Notes: generated from the letters alone by a model not told the origin. Shown: positions 33,578-43,183, counted from the stretch's first letter. The stretch is DNA of 64,000 bases from Streptosporangiaceae bacterium NEAU-GS5 (GCA_017592665.1 JAGFNW010000034.1:17235-81234), one strand, 5' to 3'. Translations and numbers: made by a program.

Positions 33578-34912
33578 GTGAGCGCATCCAACCTCGACTC
33601 ATGGCGTGACCTTCCCGCCGCCCAGCAGCCCGACTGGCCGGACAGGCAGGAGCTCGACCGCGTGGTGGCCGAGCTTCAGGGGTTGCCGCCCCTGGTGTTC
33701 GCCGGAGAGTGCGACCTGCTCAAGGAGCAGCTCGCCACGGTCGCCAGGGGGGAGGCGTTCGTCCTGCAGGGCGGCGACTGCGCCGAGACCTTCGCCGGCG
33801 CGACCGCCGACAACGTGCGCAACAAGCTGAAGACGCTGCTGCAGATGGCCATCGTCCTCACCTACGCGGGCCGGGTGCCGGTCGTGAAGATCGGCCGGCT
33901 GGCCGGGCAGTTCGCCAAGCCCCGGTCGAAGGGCCTCGAGGTCCGCGACGGGGTCGAGCTGCCCGCCTACCGCGGCGACATGGTCAACGGCTTCGACTTC
34001 ACGGCCGAGGCGCGCACGCCCGACCCGTGGCGCCTGCTGCGGGCCTACCACTCCTCGGCCGTCACGCTCAACCTGGCGCGCGCGTTCACCAAGGGCGGCT
34101 ACGCCGACCTGCGCCAGGTCCACGCGTGGAATCAGGACTTCGTGGCCGAGTCGCCGGCCGGGCGGCGCTATGAGAACCTCGCGCGCGAGATCGACCAGGC
34201 GCTGGCCTTCATGCGGGCCTGCGGAGCCGACCCCGAGGAGTTCCACACGGTCGAGTTCTTCTCCTCGCACGAGGCGCTGATCCTCGACTACGACCGGGCG
34301 CTCACCAGGATCGACTCGCGCACGGGCCGGCCGTACGACGTGTCGGCGCACATGGTCTGGATCGGCGAGCGGACCCGCCAGCTGGACGGGGCGCACGTGG
34401 AGTTCTTCAGCCGGATCCGCAACCCGATCGGGGTCAAGCTGGGCCCGGCCACGACGGCCGAAGACGCGCTGCGCCTGATCGACAAGCTCAACCCGGACAA
34501 CGAGCCGGGCCGGCTGACGTTCATCACGCGGATGGGCGCCACCCGGGTCCGCGACGCGCTGCCCGAGCTGGTCGACAAGGTCAACGCCTCGGGCGCGGTG
34601 GTGGCCTGGATCTGCGACCCGATGCACGGCAACACGTTCGAGGCGCCGAGCGGGCACAAGACGCGCCGGCTCGACGACGTGCTCACCGAGGTGAGCGGGT
34701 TCTTCGAGGTGCACAGGGCGCTCGGCACCCATCCCGGCGGCGTGCACATCGAGTTCACCGGCGACGACGTGACCGAGTGCGTGGGCGGCGGCCACCCGAT
34801 CGCCGAAGACGACCTGGCGCGGCGCTACGAGACGGCGTGCGACCCGCGGCTCAACCGGTCGCAGTCCCTCGATCTGGCATTCCAGGTTGCGGAGCTGTAC
34901 CGCTTGGCGTGA
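33578..34912 (+). CDS. 3-deoxy-7-phosphoheptulonate synthase, class II
   Basis: Shikimate-pathway entry enzyme of 444 residues, joining phosphoenolpyruvate and erythrose 4-phosphate. Class II hallmarks are present: FVLQGGDCAETF with the metal-binding Cys, the KIGRLAGQFAKPRS segment, VEFFSSHEAL, and the C-terminal WICDPMHGNT and HIEFTGDDVTEC. The GTG at 33578 gives the usual N-terminus (LDSWRDLPAAQQPDWPD). This is most likely the housekeeping enzyme rather than part of the NRPS pathway. Confidence 0.93.
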   Translation: MSASNLDSWRDLPAAQQPDWPDRQELDRVVAELQGLPPLVFAGECDLLKEQLATVARGEAFVLQGGDCAETFAGATADNVRNKLKTLLQMAIVLTYAGRVPVVKIGRLAGQFAKPRSKGLEVRDGVELPAYRGDMVNGFDFTAEARTPDPWRLLRAYHSSAVTLNLARAFTKGGYADLRQVHAWNQDFVAESPAGRRYENLAREIDQALAFMRACGADPEEFHTVEFFSSHEALILDYDRALTRIDSRTGRPYDVSAHMVWIGERTRQLDGAHVEFFSRIRNPIGVKLGPATTAEDALRLIDKLNPDNEPGRLTFITRMGATRVRDALPELVDKVNASGAVVAWICDPMHGNTFEAPSGHKTRRLDDVLTEVSGFFEVHRALGTHPGGVHIEFTGDDVTECVGGGHPIAEDDLARRYETACDPRLNRSQSLDLAFQVAELYRLA

Positions 34913-34962
34913 CACTCCCGGCTTACCAATTATCTGCGTAAATTCACCGTATTATCCGGGCC

Positions 34963-35766
34963 ATGGCAGAGCACTACCCGGCGCCTGAGGGTGTGGACCC
35001 GACCACGCCCAACGTGGCCCGGATGTACGACTATTTCTTAGGTGGCAAGGACAACTTCGCCGCCGACCGCGAGGCCGCCGATCGCATGATCGCCGCCTTC
35101 CCGCACACCCGCGTCGAAGCCCAGGAAGGCCGGGCCTTTCTGGGCCGGGCCGTCCGTTTCCTGGTCGAATCGGGGATCCGGCAGATCGTCGACATCGGCT
35201 CTGGGCTGCCGACCCAGGGCAACGTGCACGAGATCGCCCACCGGACCGCGCCGGAAACCCGCGTGGTCTACGTTGATTACGACCCCATCGTCTGCGTGCA
35301 CGCCCGCGCGCTGATGGCCAAGAGCGACCGCGTCAGCGTGGTCCAGGCCGATGTGCGCGATCCCAAGGCCCTGCTGTCGGCCGTGGACGCCCACATCGAC
35401 TTCGACCGGCCGGTCGCGTTCCTGCTGTTCGCCGTCCTGCACTTCGTGGGGGATCAGGCCAAGCCGTACGAGGTGGTGGCAACGCTGCGGGACGCGAGCG
35501 CGCCCGGCAGCTACCTCGCGGTGAGCCACGCCTTCGAGACGCGATCGCCGCTCAACCCGGAGGCGTTGAAGATCTATCGCCAGGCCACCGCGGCGCTGTC
35601 GCTGCGCTCACGGGAGGAGATCCTGGGTTTCTTCGACGGCTACGAACTGCTCCAGCCGGGGCTGGTCGTGCCAAGAGAGTGGCGTCCCGACGCCGACGAA
35701 CCGCTTTTCGATGCCAACCCAGCACTGCCCTCGATCGGGCTGGGCGGCGTGGGACGCAAACTCTAG
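34963..35766 (+). CDS. SAM-dependent methyltransferase, DUF574 family
   Basis: Protein of 267 residues belonging to the methyltransferase group amplified in Streptosporangiales and Streptomyces. It starts with the typical PNVARMYDYFLGGKDNFAAD; the SAM-binding loop is VDIGSGLPTQGNVHE, and the acidic post-beta2 residue is in YVDYDPIV. Substrates of this family are mostly unknown. It stands alone between the DAHP synthase and thioredoxin genes. Confidence 0.9.
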   Translation: MAEHYPAPEGVDPTTPNVARMYDYFLGGKDNFAADREAADRMIAAFPHTRVEAQEGRAFLGRAVRFLVESGIRQIVDIGSGLPTQGNVHEIAHRTAPETRVVYVDYDPIVCVHARALMAKSDRVSVVQADVRDPKALLSAVDAHIDFDRPVAFLLFAVLHFVGDQAKPYEVVATLRDASAPGSYLAVSHAFETRSPLNPEALKIYRQATAALSLRSREEILGFFDGYELLQPGLVVPREWRPDADEPLFDANPALPSIGLGGVGRKL

Positions 35767-35797
35767 GCGAACTCTGGTTCGAGAACGCGTCGGCGCG

Positions 35798-36163
35798 TCA
35801 GTTCTGCTGGGCCTCGGCCGCGATCTCGGCGCGGATCGACTCCATGTCGAGGGCGCGCACCTGGCCGATCAGGTCTTCCAGCGCCGGCGCGGGCAGCGCG
35901 CCCGGCTGGGCGAAGACCACGATGCCGTCGCGGATCGCCATGATCGTGGGGATCGCCGTGATGTCGAATCCCTGGGACAGGGCCGGCTGCGCGTCCGTGT
36001 CGATCTTCCCGAAGGTGATGTCGGAGTGCTGCTCCGACGCCTTCTGGAAGATCGGCGCAAAGTTGCGGCACGGGCCGCACCACGACGCCCAGAAGTCCAG
36101 GAGAACGATGCCCTTGTCGGCGATCTCGTTGAAGTTCTGCTCGGTCACTTCGATGGTCGCCAC
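35798..36163 (-). CDS. Thioredoxin
   Basis: Protein of 121 residues with the redox motif WCGPC and the conserved cis-Pro region (ITAIPTIM). The GTG at 36163 is chosen because GAAAGGAG precedes it at proper distance; longer in-frame starts would add an unstructured N-terminus. A short C-terminal tail (about residues 105-121, Ala/Glu-rich) extends beyond the classical fold. It is divergent from ctaD. Confidence 0.9.
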   Translation of the reverse strand: MATIEVTEQNFNEIADKGIVLLDFWASWCGPCRNFAPIFQKASEQHSDITFGKIDTDAQPALSQGFDITAIPTIMAIRDGIVVFAQPGALPAPALEDLIGQVRALDMESIRAEIAAEAQQN

Positions 36164-36281
36164 GGGCGACTCCTTTCTGCTCTGACTCGGGTTGCATAAC
36201 CACTTCACGCTCCCCGGCATTCCACTGTGTGTGATCCTCATGTATTAAGGGCAGGGACACCTCCTTGCGAGAGGAGCGGAG

Positions 36282-37967
36282 ATGACGACCACCCTCCCAG
36301 CCGCCCGGCAGCGCACCGGCACGCGGCTGACCTCGTGGCTGTCCACAACCGACCACAAGGTGATCGGCCACCTATATTTGATCACGTCGTTCGGCTTCTT
36401 CCTGGTCGGCGGGGTGATGGCGCTGGTGATGCGGGCCGAACTGGCCCAGCCGGGGCTGCAGCTCGTCAGCCGCGAGGCGTACAACCAGCTGTTCACCATG
36501 CACGGCACGATCATGCTGCTCTTCTTCGCGACCCCGCTGTTCGCCGGCTTCGCCAACGAGATCATGCCGCTCCAGATCGGCGCGCCCGACGTGGCGTTCC
36601 CCCGGATGAACATGGTCAGCTACTGGATGTTCCTGTTCGGCGGCCTGATGACGCTGGGCGGCTTCCTCGCGCCCGGAGGCGCCGCGGCGTTCGGCTGGAC
36701 CGGTTACGCGCCGCTGTCGGAGGCGCCGTTCTCCCCCGGCGAGGGCGGCGACCTGTGGATCATGGGGCTGACCCTCTCCGGTCTCGGCACGATCCTCGGC
36801 GCCGTCAACTTCATCACCACGATCATCACGATGCGCGCCCCGGGCCTGACCATGTTCCGGATGCCGCTGTTCACCTGGAACGTGTTCTTCACCTCGCTGC
36901 TGGTGCTGCTGGCCTTCCCCGTGCTGGCCGCGGCCCTGCTGGTGCTGGAGGCCGACCGGAGGCTCGGCACCCACGTGTTCACCTCCGACGGCGGCGGCCC
37001 GCTGCTCTGGCAGCACCTGTTCTGGTTCTTCGGCCACCCCGAGGTCTACATCATCGCGCTGCCGTTCTTCGGGATCATCACCGAGATCATCCCGGTGTTC
37101 AGCCGCAAGCCCCTTTTCGGATACGTGGGGATGGTCGGCGCCACGATCGCCATCGCCGGGCTCTCGGTGACCGTGTGGGCGCACCACATGTTCGTCACCG
37201 GCCAGGTGCTGCTGCCGTTCTTCTCGCTGATGACCTTCCTGATCGCGGTGCCCACGGGGATCAAGTTCTTCAACTGGGTCGGCACCATGTGGCGGGGCCA
37301 TCTGTCGTTCGAGTCGCCCATGCTGTTCTGCGTCGGATTCCTGGTGACGTTCCTGTTCGGCGGGCTGACCGGCATCATCCTCGCCTCGCCGCCGCTCGAC
37401 TTCCACATCAGCGACAGCTACTTCGTGGTCGCCCACTTCCACTACGTGGTGTTCGGCACGGTGGTGTTCGCCATGTTCGCGGGCTTCTACTTCTGGTGGC
37501 CCAAGTTCACCGGGAAGATGCTCGACGACCGGCTCGGCAAGGTGCACTTCTGGACCTTGTTCATCGGGTTCCACACGACGTTCCTGATCCAGCACTGGCT
37601 GGGCACGATCGGCATGCCGCGCCGCTACGCCGACTATTCGGCGGCCGACGGATTCACCACGTACAACGTGATCTCGAGCGTGGGCGCCTTCCTGCTCGGC
37701 ATGTCGACGCTGCCGTTCCTGTACAACGTGTGGCGCACGGCGAGGAGCGGGCGACGGGTGCTGGTCGACGACCCCTGGGGGTTCGGCGGGTCGCTGGAGT
37801 GGGCCACCTCGTGCCCGCCGCCGCGGCACAACTTCGTCTGGCTGCCGCTGATCCGGTCGGAGCGGCCGGCGTTCGACCTCCACTACTCCCATCGCGCGGT
37901 CGAAGTCCCCGCAGGGGCGCCGGCCGGCGCCCTCGACGAGCCCGGCGACTCGTCAGATGACCGCTAG
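36282..37967 (+). CDS. ctaD: Cytochrome c oxidase subunit I
   Basis: Heme-copper oxidase large subunit of 561 residues with 12 predicted membrane helices. Heme and CuB ligand regions are visible: [11 protein letters not shown] (low-spin heme His), [11 protein letters not shown] with the His-Tyr pair, [10 protein letters not shown] with the two CuB His residues, and [10 protein letters not shown] near helix X. GGAGCGGAG precedes the ATG. Other subunit genes (ctaC, ctaE) are absent, so this is either an extra copy or a split locus. Its 3' end overlaps the convergent stress-protein gene by 15 nt. Confidence 0.95.
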   Translation: MTTTLPAARQRTGTRLTSWLSTTDHKVIGHLYLITSFGFFLVGGVMALVMRAELAQPGLQLVSREAYNQLFTMHGTIMLLFFATPLFAGFANEIMPLQIGAPDVAFPRMNMVSYWMFLFGGLMTLGGFLAPGGAAAFGWTGYAPLSEAPFSPGEGGDLWIMGLTLSGLGTILGAVNFITTIITMRAPGLTMFRMPLFTWNVFFTSLLVLLAFPVLAAALLVLEADRRLGTHVFTSDGGGPLLWQHLFWFFGHPEVYIIALPFFGIITEIIPVFSRKPLFGYVGMVGATIAIAGLSVTVWAHHMFVTGQVLLPFFSLMTFLIAVPTGIKFFNWVGTMWRGHLSFESPMLFCVGFLVTFLFGGLTGIILASPPLDFHISDSYFVVAHFHYVVFGTVVFAMFAGFYFWWPKFTGKMLDDRLGKVHFWTLFIGFHTTFLIQHWLGTIGMPRRYADYSAADGFTTYNVISSVGAFLLGMSTLPFLYNVWRTARSGRRVLVDDPWGFGGSLEWATSCPPPRHNFVWLPLIRSERPAFDLHYSHRAVEVPAGAPAGALDEPGDSSDDR

Positions 37968-38411
37968 CGGACGGCGGGAGATCGCGCCGACACCGTCGGC
38001 GACCACGACCACCGGGCAGAAGGCGCGCAGCAGACAGGCGGCGATCACCGGGCCGACGGCCGGATGGACCACGTCGCCCTGCTCTCTGGAGCCGAGCACC
38101 AGCAGGCCGGCGCCGCCCGAGTAACGCAGCAGCACCTGCACCGGCGGCCCCTCGACCGCGATGGCGCTCACGTTGTCGTCGCCCATCAGGCGTACGGCGC
38201 GCTCGGCGTTGTCGAGCGCGGCGCACCACTCGTCTTCGCGGGATCCGGCCCGGCGCGGCGCGTACGGCGCGCGCAGGTCCCCCGACCACTCCCAGGCATG
38301 CACGGCCTCCACGGCCGCGCCCCGCAACCGGCCCTCGGCGGCCGCCCAGCGCAGCGCGGCGAAGGATCCAGGCGAGCCGCTGAAGCCCACGACGATCTTG
38401 GATTCGGGCAT
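37953..38411 (-). CDS. Universal stress protein (UspA family)
   Basis: Protein of 152 residues with one Usp domain. The N-terminal strand is [12 protein letters not shown], and the ATP-binding pattern near the C-terminus is [20 protein letters not shown] (G-2x-G-9x-G-like, imperfect). The ATG at 38411 follows GAGGAGG. Usp genes of this kind often belong to hypoxia regulons in actinobacteria, which suits the neighbouring cytochrome bd genes. The last 15 nt overlap the 3' end of ctaD. Confidence 0.88.
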   Translation of the reverse strand: MPESKIVVGFSGSPGSFAALRWAAAEGRLRGAAVEAVHAWEWSGDLRAPYAPRRAGSREDEWCAALDNAERAVRLMGDDNVSAIAVEGPPVQVLLRYSGGAGLLVLGSREQGDVVHPAVGPVIAACLLRAFCPVVVVADGVGAISRRPLAVI

Positions 38412-38481
38412 CTTCGCCTCCTCACGTCCATCGTCGGTGATGGCGGTTACCAGCGTGTTACCGGGGTCGAAAGAAGTAGGT

Positions 38482-38499
38482 ATCGGGGACTTCCCCGAT
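38482..38499. promoter_or_regulatory. Inverted repeat between usp and the HAAS-like gene
   Basis: ATCGGGG-ACTT-CCCCGAT is a perfect 7-bp inverted repeat with a 4-nt centre, 71 bp upstream of the usp ATG and 36 bp upstream of the divergent GTG. The core GGGACTT matches one half of the known DosR/DevR box, but the other half does not, so the regulator is uncertain. Confidence 0.4.
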
Positions 38500-38534
38500 G
38501 CGGGCCGTTGGAACGGCCGCATAGCCTGAGCCCT

Positions 38535-39272
38535 GTGCCCGGGCAGCTCTTCACCGATTCCCAGATCATCGACGGCTACGTGGCGGCGCTGCGGCGCGCC
38601 CTGCGCGGGCCCGTGCGCGCCCGGCGCGACCTGGTCGCCGAGGCGCGCGACAGCCTGTGTGACGCCGCCGAGGCGTACGAGCTGGACGGGCTCGGCCGGG
38701 CCGCGGCCGAGCGGCGGGCGGTCGAGGAGTTCGGGCCGATCGCCGAAATCGCGCCCGGCTACCAGGAGGAGCTGGCCGCGTGCCAGGGGCGGCGCCTGGC
38801 GGTGCTGCTGTTCGTGAGCGTCCCACTGACCGCGATCTTGTGGAGCGCCGTCTGGAAGGCGTTCCCGATGACGCCGGTGATCGACGCGGTGAAGCCGCCG
38901 TGGTTCGGGCTGATCGCGCGGGCCGTCGACTATCTGCAGCTCGCGACCGGCGTCGTGGGCGCGGCCGCGCTGCTGACCTACCGCAAGGCGCGGCCGCCGC
39001 GGTGGCTGGCGCGGGCGCTCGGTCTGCTCGTGTGGATCGAGATCCCGCTCATGGGTGTGCTGTGCGGGCTGCTGATGAGCGCGGCGCAGGGCCCGGCCGG
39101 CTTCACCGGATATCTGCCGGGGATGACGCTGAGCGCGGCGAGCATGCTGCTGTGGGTGTGGCAGCTGCTCAGCGCGTCACGCTGTCTGGCCTGGACCGCG
39201 GAGCACGCCGCCGATGACGTCGGTGAAGGACTGCCAGGCGGAGCGGGCGGCCGCCAGGGCACGGTGGCCTGA
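38535..39272 (+). CDS. Membrane protein with permease-prefix (HAAS-like) N-terminal domain
   Basis: Protein of 245 residues. The N-terminal 75 residues form a helical domain (YVAALRRALRGPVRARRDLVAE ... AVEEFGPIAEIAPGYQEEL is interrupted here for length) like the prefix domains commonly linked to PadR regulators; four membrane helices follow. The GTG start at 38535 is the best fit to the domain start. Unusually, the last 96 nt overlap in antisense the 3' end of the PadR gene. Function unknown; such proteins are often the target partner of the PadR protein. Confidence 0.75.
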   Translation: MPGQLFTDSQIIDGYVAALRRALRGPVRARRDLVAEARDSLCDAAEAYELDGLGRAAAERRAVEEFGPIAEIAPGYQEELAACQGRRLAVLLFVSVPLTAILWSAVWKAFPMTPVIDAVKPPWFGLIARAVDYLQLATGVVGAAALLTYRKARPPRWLARALGLLVWIEIPLMGVLCGLLMSAAQGPAGFTGYLPGMTLSAASMLLWVWQLLSASRCLAWTAEHAADDVGEGLPGGAGGRQGTVA

Positions 39273-39527
39273 GCCCGTGAGGCGGTAGGTGCGGCGGCTG
39301 CGGCCGCCGGTCGTGACCCACTCGCTCGCGAGATGCCCGGCACGTTCCAGACGGCGCAGCGCCGGATAGACAGTGCCCGTGGGGACGTCGAGCGCGCCGC
39401 CGCTGCGTTCGCGGAGCGCCTCGATGATCGCGTAACCGTGCAGCGGCTCGTGCTCCAGGACGGCCAGCAGCATGCCGTCCATGTGACCGCGGAGGGCGTC
39501 GGAGTTCAAGCCCTCATTCTGCCTCAT
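39177..39527 (-). CDS. PadR-family transcriptional regulator
   Basis: Protein of 116 residues, a winged-helix PadR regulator: LHGYAIIEALRERSGGALDV, then PTGTVYPALRRLERAGHLAS, then the wing GGRSRRTYRLTGSGHRAL. The repeat-rich operator starts exactly at its start codon (39527-39570), suggesting autoregulation and control of the divergent cydAB-cydDC operon. The 3' end overlaps the convergent membrane-protein gene by 96 nt. Confidence 0.9.
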   Translation of the reverse strand: MRQNEGLNSDALRGHMDGMLLAVLEHEPLHGYAIIEALRERSGGALDVPTGTVYPALRRLERAGHLASEWVTTGGRSRRTYRLTGSGHRALAAARSAWQSFTDVIGGVLRGPGQTA

Positions 39528-39570
39528 ATAGACAGTCTACATGTAGGCTGTCTATATGTAGACTGTCTAC
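39527..39570. promoter_or_regulatory. PadR operator: three TAGACAG/CTGTCTA-type half-site pairs
   Basis: A 44-bp AT-rich segment made of repeated palindromic elements: TAGACAGTCTAC (39529-39540), GTAGGCTGTCTA (39543-39554) and GTAGACTGTCTAC (39558-39570), with ACATGT at the centre of the first pair. It spans the padR start codon and ends 36 bp before the cydA ATG, so one regulator could control both directions. Confidence 0.75.
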
Positions 39571-39606
39571 TGCTAGATGGATCCTTTCGGAGAGGCAGGG
39601 AGCGGC

Positions 39607-40791
39607 ATGAACGTCCTCGATCTCGCACGCTGGCAGTTCGCGCTGACGGGAAGCCTGCACTTCCTGTTCGTGCTGCTGACCCTGGGGCTGGCGCCGCTAC
39701 TCGCGATCATGAACACGCGCTATGTGCTCGGGCGAAAACCGGTCCTGGAGCGGATGACCCGCTTCTGGGGCCAGGTCTATGTGATCAACTACGCGCTGGG
39801 CGTGTTCACGGGCCTCGTGATGGAGTTCCAGTTCGGGTTGAGCTGGAGCGGGCTGTCGCACTACGCGGGCGACGTCTTCGGCGCGCCCCTGGCCATCGAG
39901 ACCCTCGGCTCGTTCTTCCTCGAATCGACCTTCCTCGGGTTGTGGATCTTCGGGTGGAACCGGCTCCCCCGAAAGCTCCATCTGGCCTGCATCTGGCTGG
40001 TCACCCTCACCGCGTACGCCTCGGCCTTCTGGATCATGGCGGCCAACTCGTTCCTCCAGCACCCGGCGGGCGTGGTCGAGCGGGGCGGGCGGCTGGCGCT
40101 CGACGACTTCGGCGCCCTGCTGTCCAACCCGACCTTCGTCATGGCCCTCCCCCACGTGTTCAGCGCCGCGCTGTGGGCCGGCGGGTCGGTGCTCATCGGC
40201 GCCAGCGCCTATCACCTGTTCAAGAAGACCCCGGACAAGGAGTTCTTCACCCGGTCGCTTCGGCTGGGGGTGGTGACCGCGTTCATCGGGTCGCTGCTCG
40301 GCGTCGGATTCGGATACGCGCAGATGGGCCTGGTCAACGAGGTCCAGCCGGACAAGTGGTCCGGCAGCGCCCTGGCCGGCGCGGGGCTCGGCCTCATGAT
40401 CCTCATCGGCCACGTGCTGCAGCTGCTGACCATGTTCGTGCTGCTGCCGCTGCTGATCGGCGACGCCCTGGCCCGATGGCGATTCATGCATCCGCTCCTG
40501 ATGGCCCTCGCACCGCTGCCGTTCGCGGCCGCCATATGCGGCTGGCTCGCGCGCGAGGAGGGGCGCCAGCCATGGCTGATCTACGGCAGGCTGCGGGTCG
40601 CCGACGCGCTCACGCCGGGCCTGTCGGGCGCCGAGATCGCGTGGTCGTTCGCGGGGTTCGTGGGCGTGCTCGGGGCGCTCGCCGTGATCGACTACGTGCT
40701 CATCGCGCGCACCGTCCGGCGAGGGCCGGACCAGATCGCCCTGGGCGCGCCCGACCTCGCCCCCGAACTCGAGCCGGTGGGGAGCCTGTGA
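39607..40791 (+). CDS. cydA: Cytochrome bd quinol oxidase subunit I
   Basis: Protein of 394 residues with nine predicted membrane helices. The heme b595/d region begins ARWQFALTGSLHFLFVLLTLG with the ligand His, and the quinol-loop GREPW motif appears as EEGRQPW. The ATG at 39607 is preferred over one 30 nt upstream because GGGAG precedes it and the helix starts there. It is shorter than E. coli CydA because the Q-loop lacks the long insertion. It gives high-affinity oxygen reduction under low oxygen. Confidence 0.93.
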   Translation: MNVLDLARWQFALTGSLHFLFVLLTLGLAPLLAIMNTRYVLGRKPVLERMTRFWGQVYVINYALGVFTGLVMEFQFGLSWSGLSHYAGDVFGAPLAIETLGSFFLESTFLGLWIFGWNRLPRKLHLACIWLVTLTAYASAFWIMAANSFLQHPAGVVERGGRLALDDFGALLSNPTFVMALPHVFSAALWAGGSVLIGASAYHLFKKTPDKEFFTRSLRLGVVTAFIGSLLGVGFGYAQMGLVNEVQPDKWSGSALAGAGLGLMILIGHVLQLLTMFVLLPLLIGDALARWRFMHPLLMALAPLPFAAAICGWLAREEGRQPWLIYGRLRVADALTPGLSGAEIAWSFAGFVGVLGALAVIDYVLIARTVRRGPDQIALGAPDLAPELEPVGSL

Positions 40792-41543
40792 TGGACACGC
40801 TCTGGTATGTGATCTTCGCGCTGCTGTTCGCCGGATACTTCGCGCTGGAAGGGTTCACCATCGGAGTCGGCATCCTGCTGCGCCTTCGGCCCCACGCGGC
40901 CCGCGACCTCCAGGTGGCGGCCATCGCCCCGTTCGTGCTGGCCGGCGAGGTGTGGCTGGTCGCGCTCGCGGGCCTGCTCTTCGGAGTGTTCCCGCTGCTC
41001 GAAGGCGACCTGCTGAGCGGGATGTATCCGCTGGTCGTGGCCCTGCTGCTGGCCTGGATCCTGCGTGACGCGGCCTTGTGGTTCCGGCGCAGGGGCGACG
41101 GGCCGCGCTGGCGCCCGGCCTGGGACGTGGTCCTCAGCGCGGCCTCGCTGGCGCTCGCGATCGTCTGGGGCATGGTGCTCGTGGCGATCATGCGCGGGTT
41201 CCCCGGCGGGTTCGACCCGCTCGGCGTCGCCGCCGGGGTGGGGGTGGCCCTGGCGTACGCCTTCCACGGGTGGACGTTCGCCACCTGGCGGCTCGCCGGG
41301 CACCCCGCGGTCGACGGCGCGAGCCGCCGGGGCCGGGCCGTGTGGCTGTCGGCGCTGGTGGCGGCGGCTCCGGCATTGCTCACGCTGGCCGTGGTGACGC
41401 CCTCGCTGCTGGATCACATGGCGCCGTCGGCCACCCTGAATGTGATCGGTTTCATGGTCCTGCCGCTCACGCCCGTCATGATCGGGGCGCAAGTATGGGT
41501 GTGGCGGACCTTTTCCAGAGGCCCCCTGCCGTCGTTCTTCTAG
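40791..41543 (+). CDS. cydB: Cytochrome bd oxidase subunit II, unusually short
   Basis: Membrane protein of 250 residues with about seven helices; typical CydB has 330-380 residues and eight or nine. The N-terminus FALEGFTIGVGILLRL corresponds to the usual LDGFDLGVG motif with changed acidic residues. The ATG overlaps the last base of the cydA TGA (TGATG). Reading frame and stop look sound, so this is a reduced subunit rather than an obvious frameshift; a sequencing check would settle it. Confidence 0.85.
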   Translation: MDTLWYVIFALLFAGYFALEGFTIGVGILLRLRPHAARDLQVAAIAPFVLAGEVWLVALAGLLFGVFPLLEGDLLSGMYPLVVALLLAWILRDAALWFRRRGDGPRWRPAWDVVLSAASLALAIVWGMVLVAIMRGFPGGFDPLGVAAGVGVALAYAFHGWTFATWRLAGHPAVDGASRRGRAVWLSALVAAAPALLTLAVVTPSLLDHMAPSATLNVIGFMVLPLTPVMIGAQVWVWRTFSRGPLPSFF

Positions 41544-41557
41544 TCGTCTGAGGTCGC

Positions 41558-43183
41558 ATGCACAAAGGGCTGCTCGGGCTCGCCCGGGGATCGAGGGCCG
41601 TGCGCGGGCATCTGTACGCCTGCGTCGCGGCCGCGGTCGCGGCCGGCCTGCTCGTCCTGGTCCAGGCCGAACTGCTGGCCGGCGTGCTGTCCGGCCGCTT
41701 CACCGCGGCCGTGCTCGTGCCGTTCGCCCTCGTCGTCGCGGCGCGCGGGGGGCTCGTCTGGGTCCAGGGCCTGGCCGCCGCCCGTACGGCCGCGGCCGTC
41801 AAGACCACCCTGCGCCGCCGCCTGCTGTCCCAGGGCGGGCCGGGGGAGCGCTCGGGCGCCTTCGTCACCCTCGTCGGGCGTGGTCTGGACGCCCTCGACC
41901 CCTACCTGACCGGCTATCTCCCGGCCGTCGCCGTGGCCGGGGTCGTGCCGATCGCCGTGCTGATCAGGCTGTTCGCGGCCGACCTCACGACGGCGCTGAC
42001 CGTGCTGCTCACGCTCCCGCTCATCCCGGTCTTCGGCGCGCTCGTCGGCTGGAGCACCCGGGCCGTCACCGAGCGGCAGTGGCGCGCTCTCACCTACCTT
42101 GGCGGGCACTTCCTCGACGTGGTCCGCGGGCTGCCCACGCTCCGCGCCTTCGGCCGCGCCCGCCACCAGGCCGGGGTCATCCGCCAGGTCGCCGACGCGC
42201 ACCGCGCCGCGACCATGCGGACGCTGCGGGTGGCGTTCCTGTCGTCCCTCGTCCTGGAACTCGTGGCGTCGCTGTCACTTGCGCTCGTCGCGGTGCCCGT
42301 CGGCCTCCGCCTGCTGTCGGGCTCCCTCGACCTCACCACGGCCCTGCTCGTCCTGCTGCTCGCCCCGGAGGCGTACCTGCCGCTTCGCGTCATGGGCACC
42401 CGCTTCCACGCCGCCATGGAGGGGGTGGCCGCCGCCGACCAGGCCTTCGCCCTGCTCGACGCCGGCGCCCCGGATTCGGGCGGCCCCATGCATCCGCCGC
42501 CCGGAGTGCCGGAGATCCGGCTGGAGCACGTCACCGTACGGTATCCAGGGCGCGACGACGCCGCCCTCGACGACGTCTCCCTCGTGATCGCGCCCGGCGA
42601 GCGAGTGGCGCTGGTCGGCGAGAGCGGCGCCGGAAAGAGCACCCTGCTCCTGCTGCTCCTCGGCCTCGTCACCCCGGAATCCGGCCGGGTCCTCGTCGGC
42701 GGCGTCGACCTCACCACCGCCGACCTCCCCGCCTGGCGCCGCCGGCTGGCCTTCGTGCCCCAGCGCCCCCACCTGTTCGAAGGCACTATCGCCGACAACA
42801 TCCTCCTCGGAGCCGACCTCCCCGGCCTCCTGCACACGGCTACCGCCGCCGCGTACGCCGACGAGTTCGTGCAAGCGCTGCCCGCCGGCTACGACACGCC
42901 GCTGGGCGAGCGCGGCGCCAACCTGTCGGCCGGGCAGCGGCAGCGGGTGGCCCTGGCCCGCGCGTTCTGCCGGCCGTCGGCCGAGGTCCTGCTCCTGGAC
43001 GAACCGACGGCCCGCCTCGACGGCCGCAGCGAGGCCGCCGTCATCGAGGCCACCCGCGCGCTCGCCGAAGGCCGCACCGCCATCGTGGTGGCCCATCGCC
43101 CCGCCATGGTCGCCCTCGCCGACCGCGTCATCCGCCTGGCCAACGGCAAAATCACCCCCACCCCAGTCGGAGCCCCCTCATGA
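41558..43183 (+). CDS. cydD: CydD-type ABC exporter subunit (thiol reductant exporter)
   Basis: Half-transporter of 541 residues: six membrane helices (about 1-310), then an ATPase domain with Walker A GESGAGKST, signature LSAGQRQRVALARAF and Walker B VLLLDEPTARLDG. With CydC it exports cysteine/glutathione-type reductants needed for cytochrome bd assembly. It starts 14 nt after cydB, in the same operon. Confidence 0.92.
   Translation: MHKGLLGLARGSRAVRGHLYACVAAAVAAGLLVLVQAELLAGVLSGRFTAAVLVPFALVVAARGGLVWVQGLAAARTAAAVKTTLRRRLLSQGGPGERSGAFVTLVGRGLDALDPYLTGYLPAVAVAGVVPIAVLIRLFAADLTTALTVLLTLPLIPVFGALVGWSTRAVTERQWRALTYLGGHFLDVVRGLPTLRAFGRARHQAGVIRQVADAHRAATMRTLRVAFLSSLVLELVASLSLALVAVPVGLRLLSGSLDLTTALLVLLLAPEAYLPLRVMGTRFHAAMEGVAAADQAFALLDAGAPDSGGPMHPPPGVPEIRLEHVTVRYPGRDDAALDDVSLVIAPGERVALVGESGAGKSTLLLLLLGLVTPESGRVLVGGVDLTTADLPAWRRRLAFVPQRPHLFEGTIADNILLGADLPGLLHTATAAAYADEFVQALPAGYDTPLGERGANLSAGQRQRVALARAFCRPSAEVLLLDEPTARLDGRSEAAVIEATRALAEGRTAIVVAHRPAMVALADRVIRLANGKITPTPVGAPS

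Noticed and set aside
33578..34912. DAHP synthase as a precursor gene of the NRPS cluster
   Set aside because: No aromatic-amino-acid A domain is predicted and it lies 10 kb away among unrelated genes; housekeeping role is simpler.
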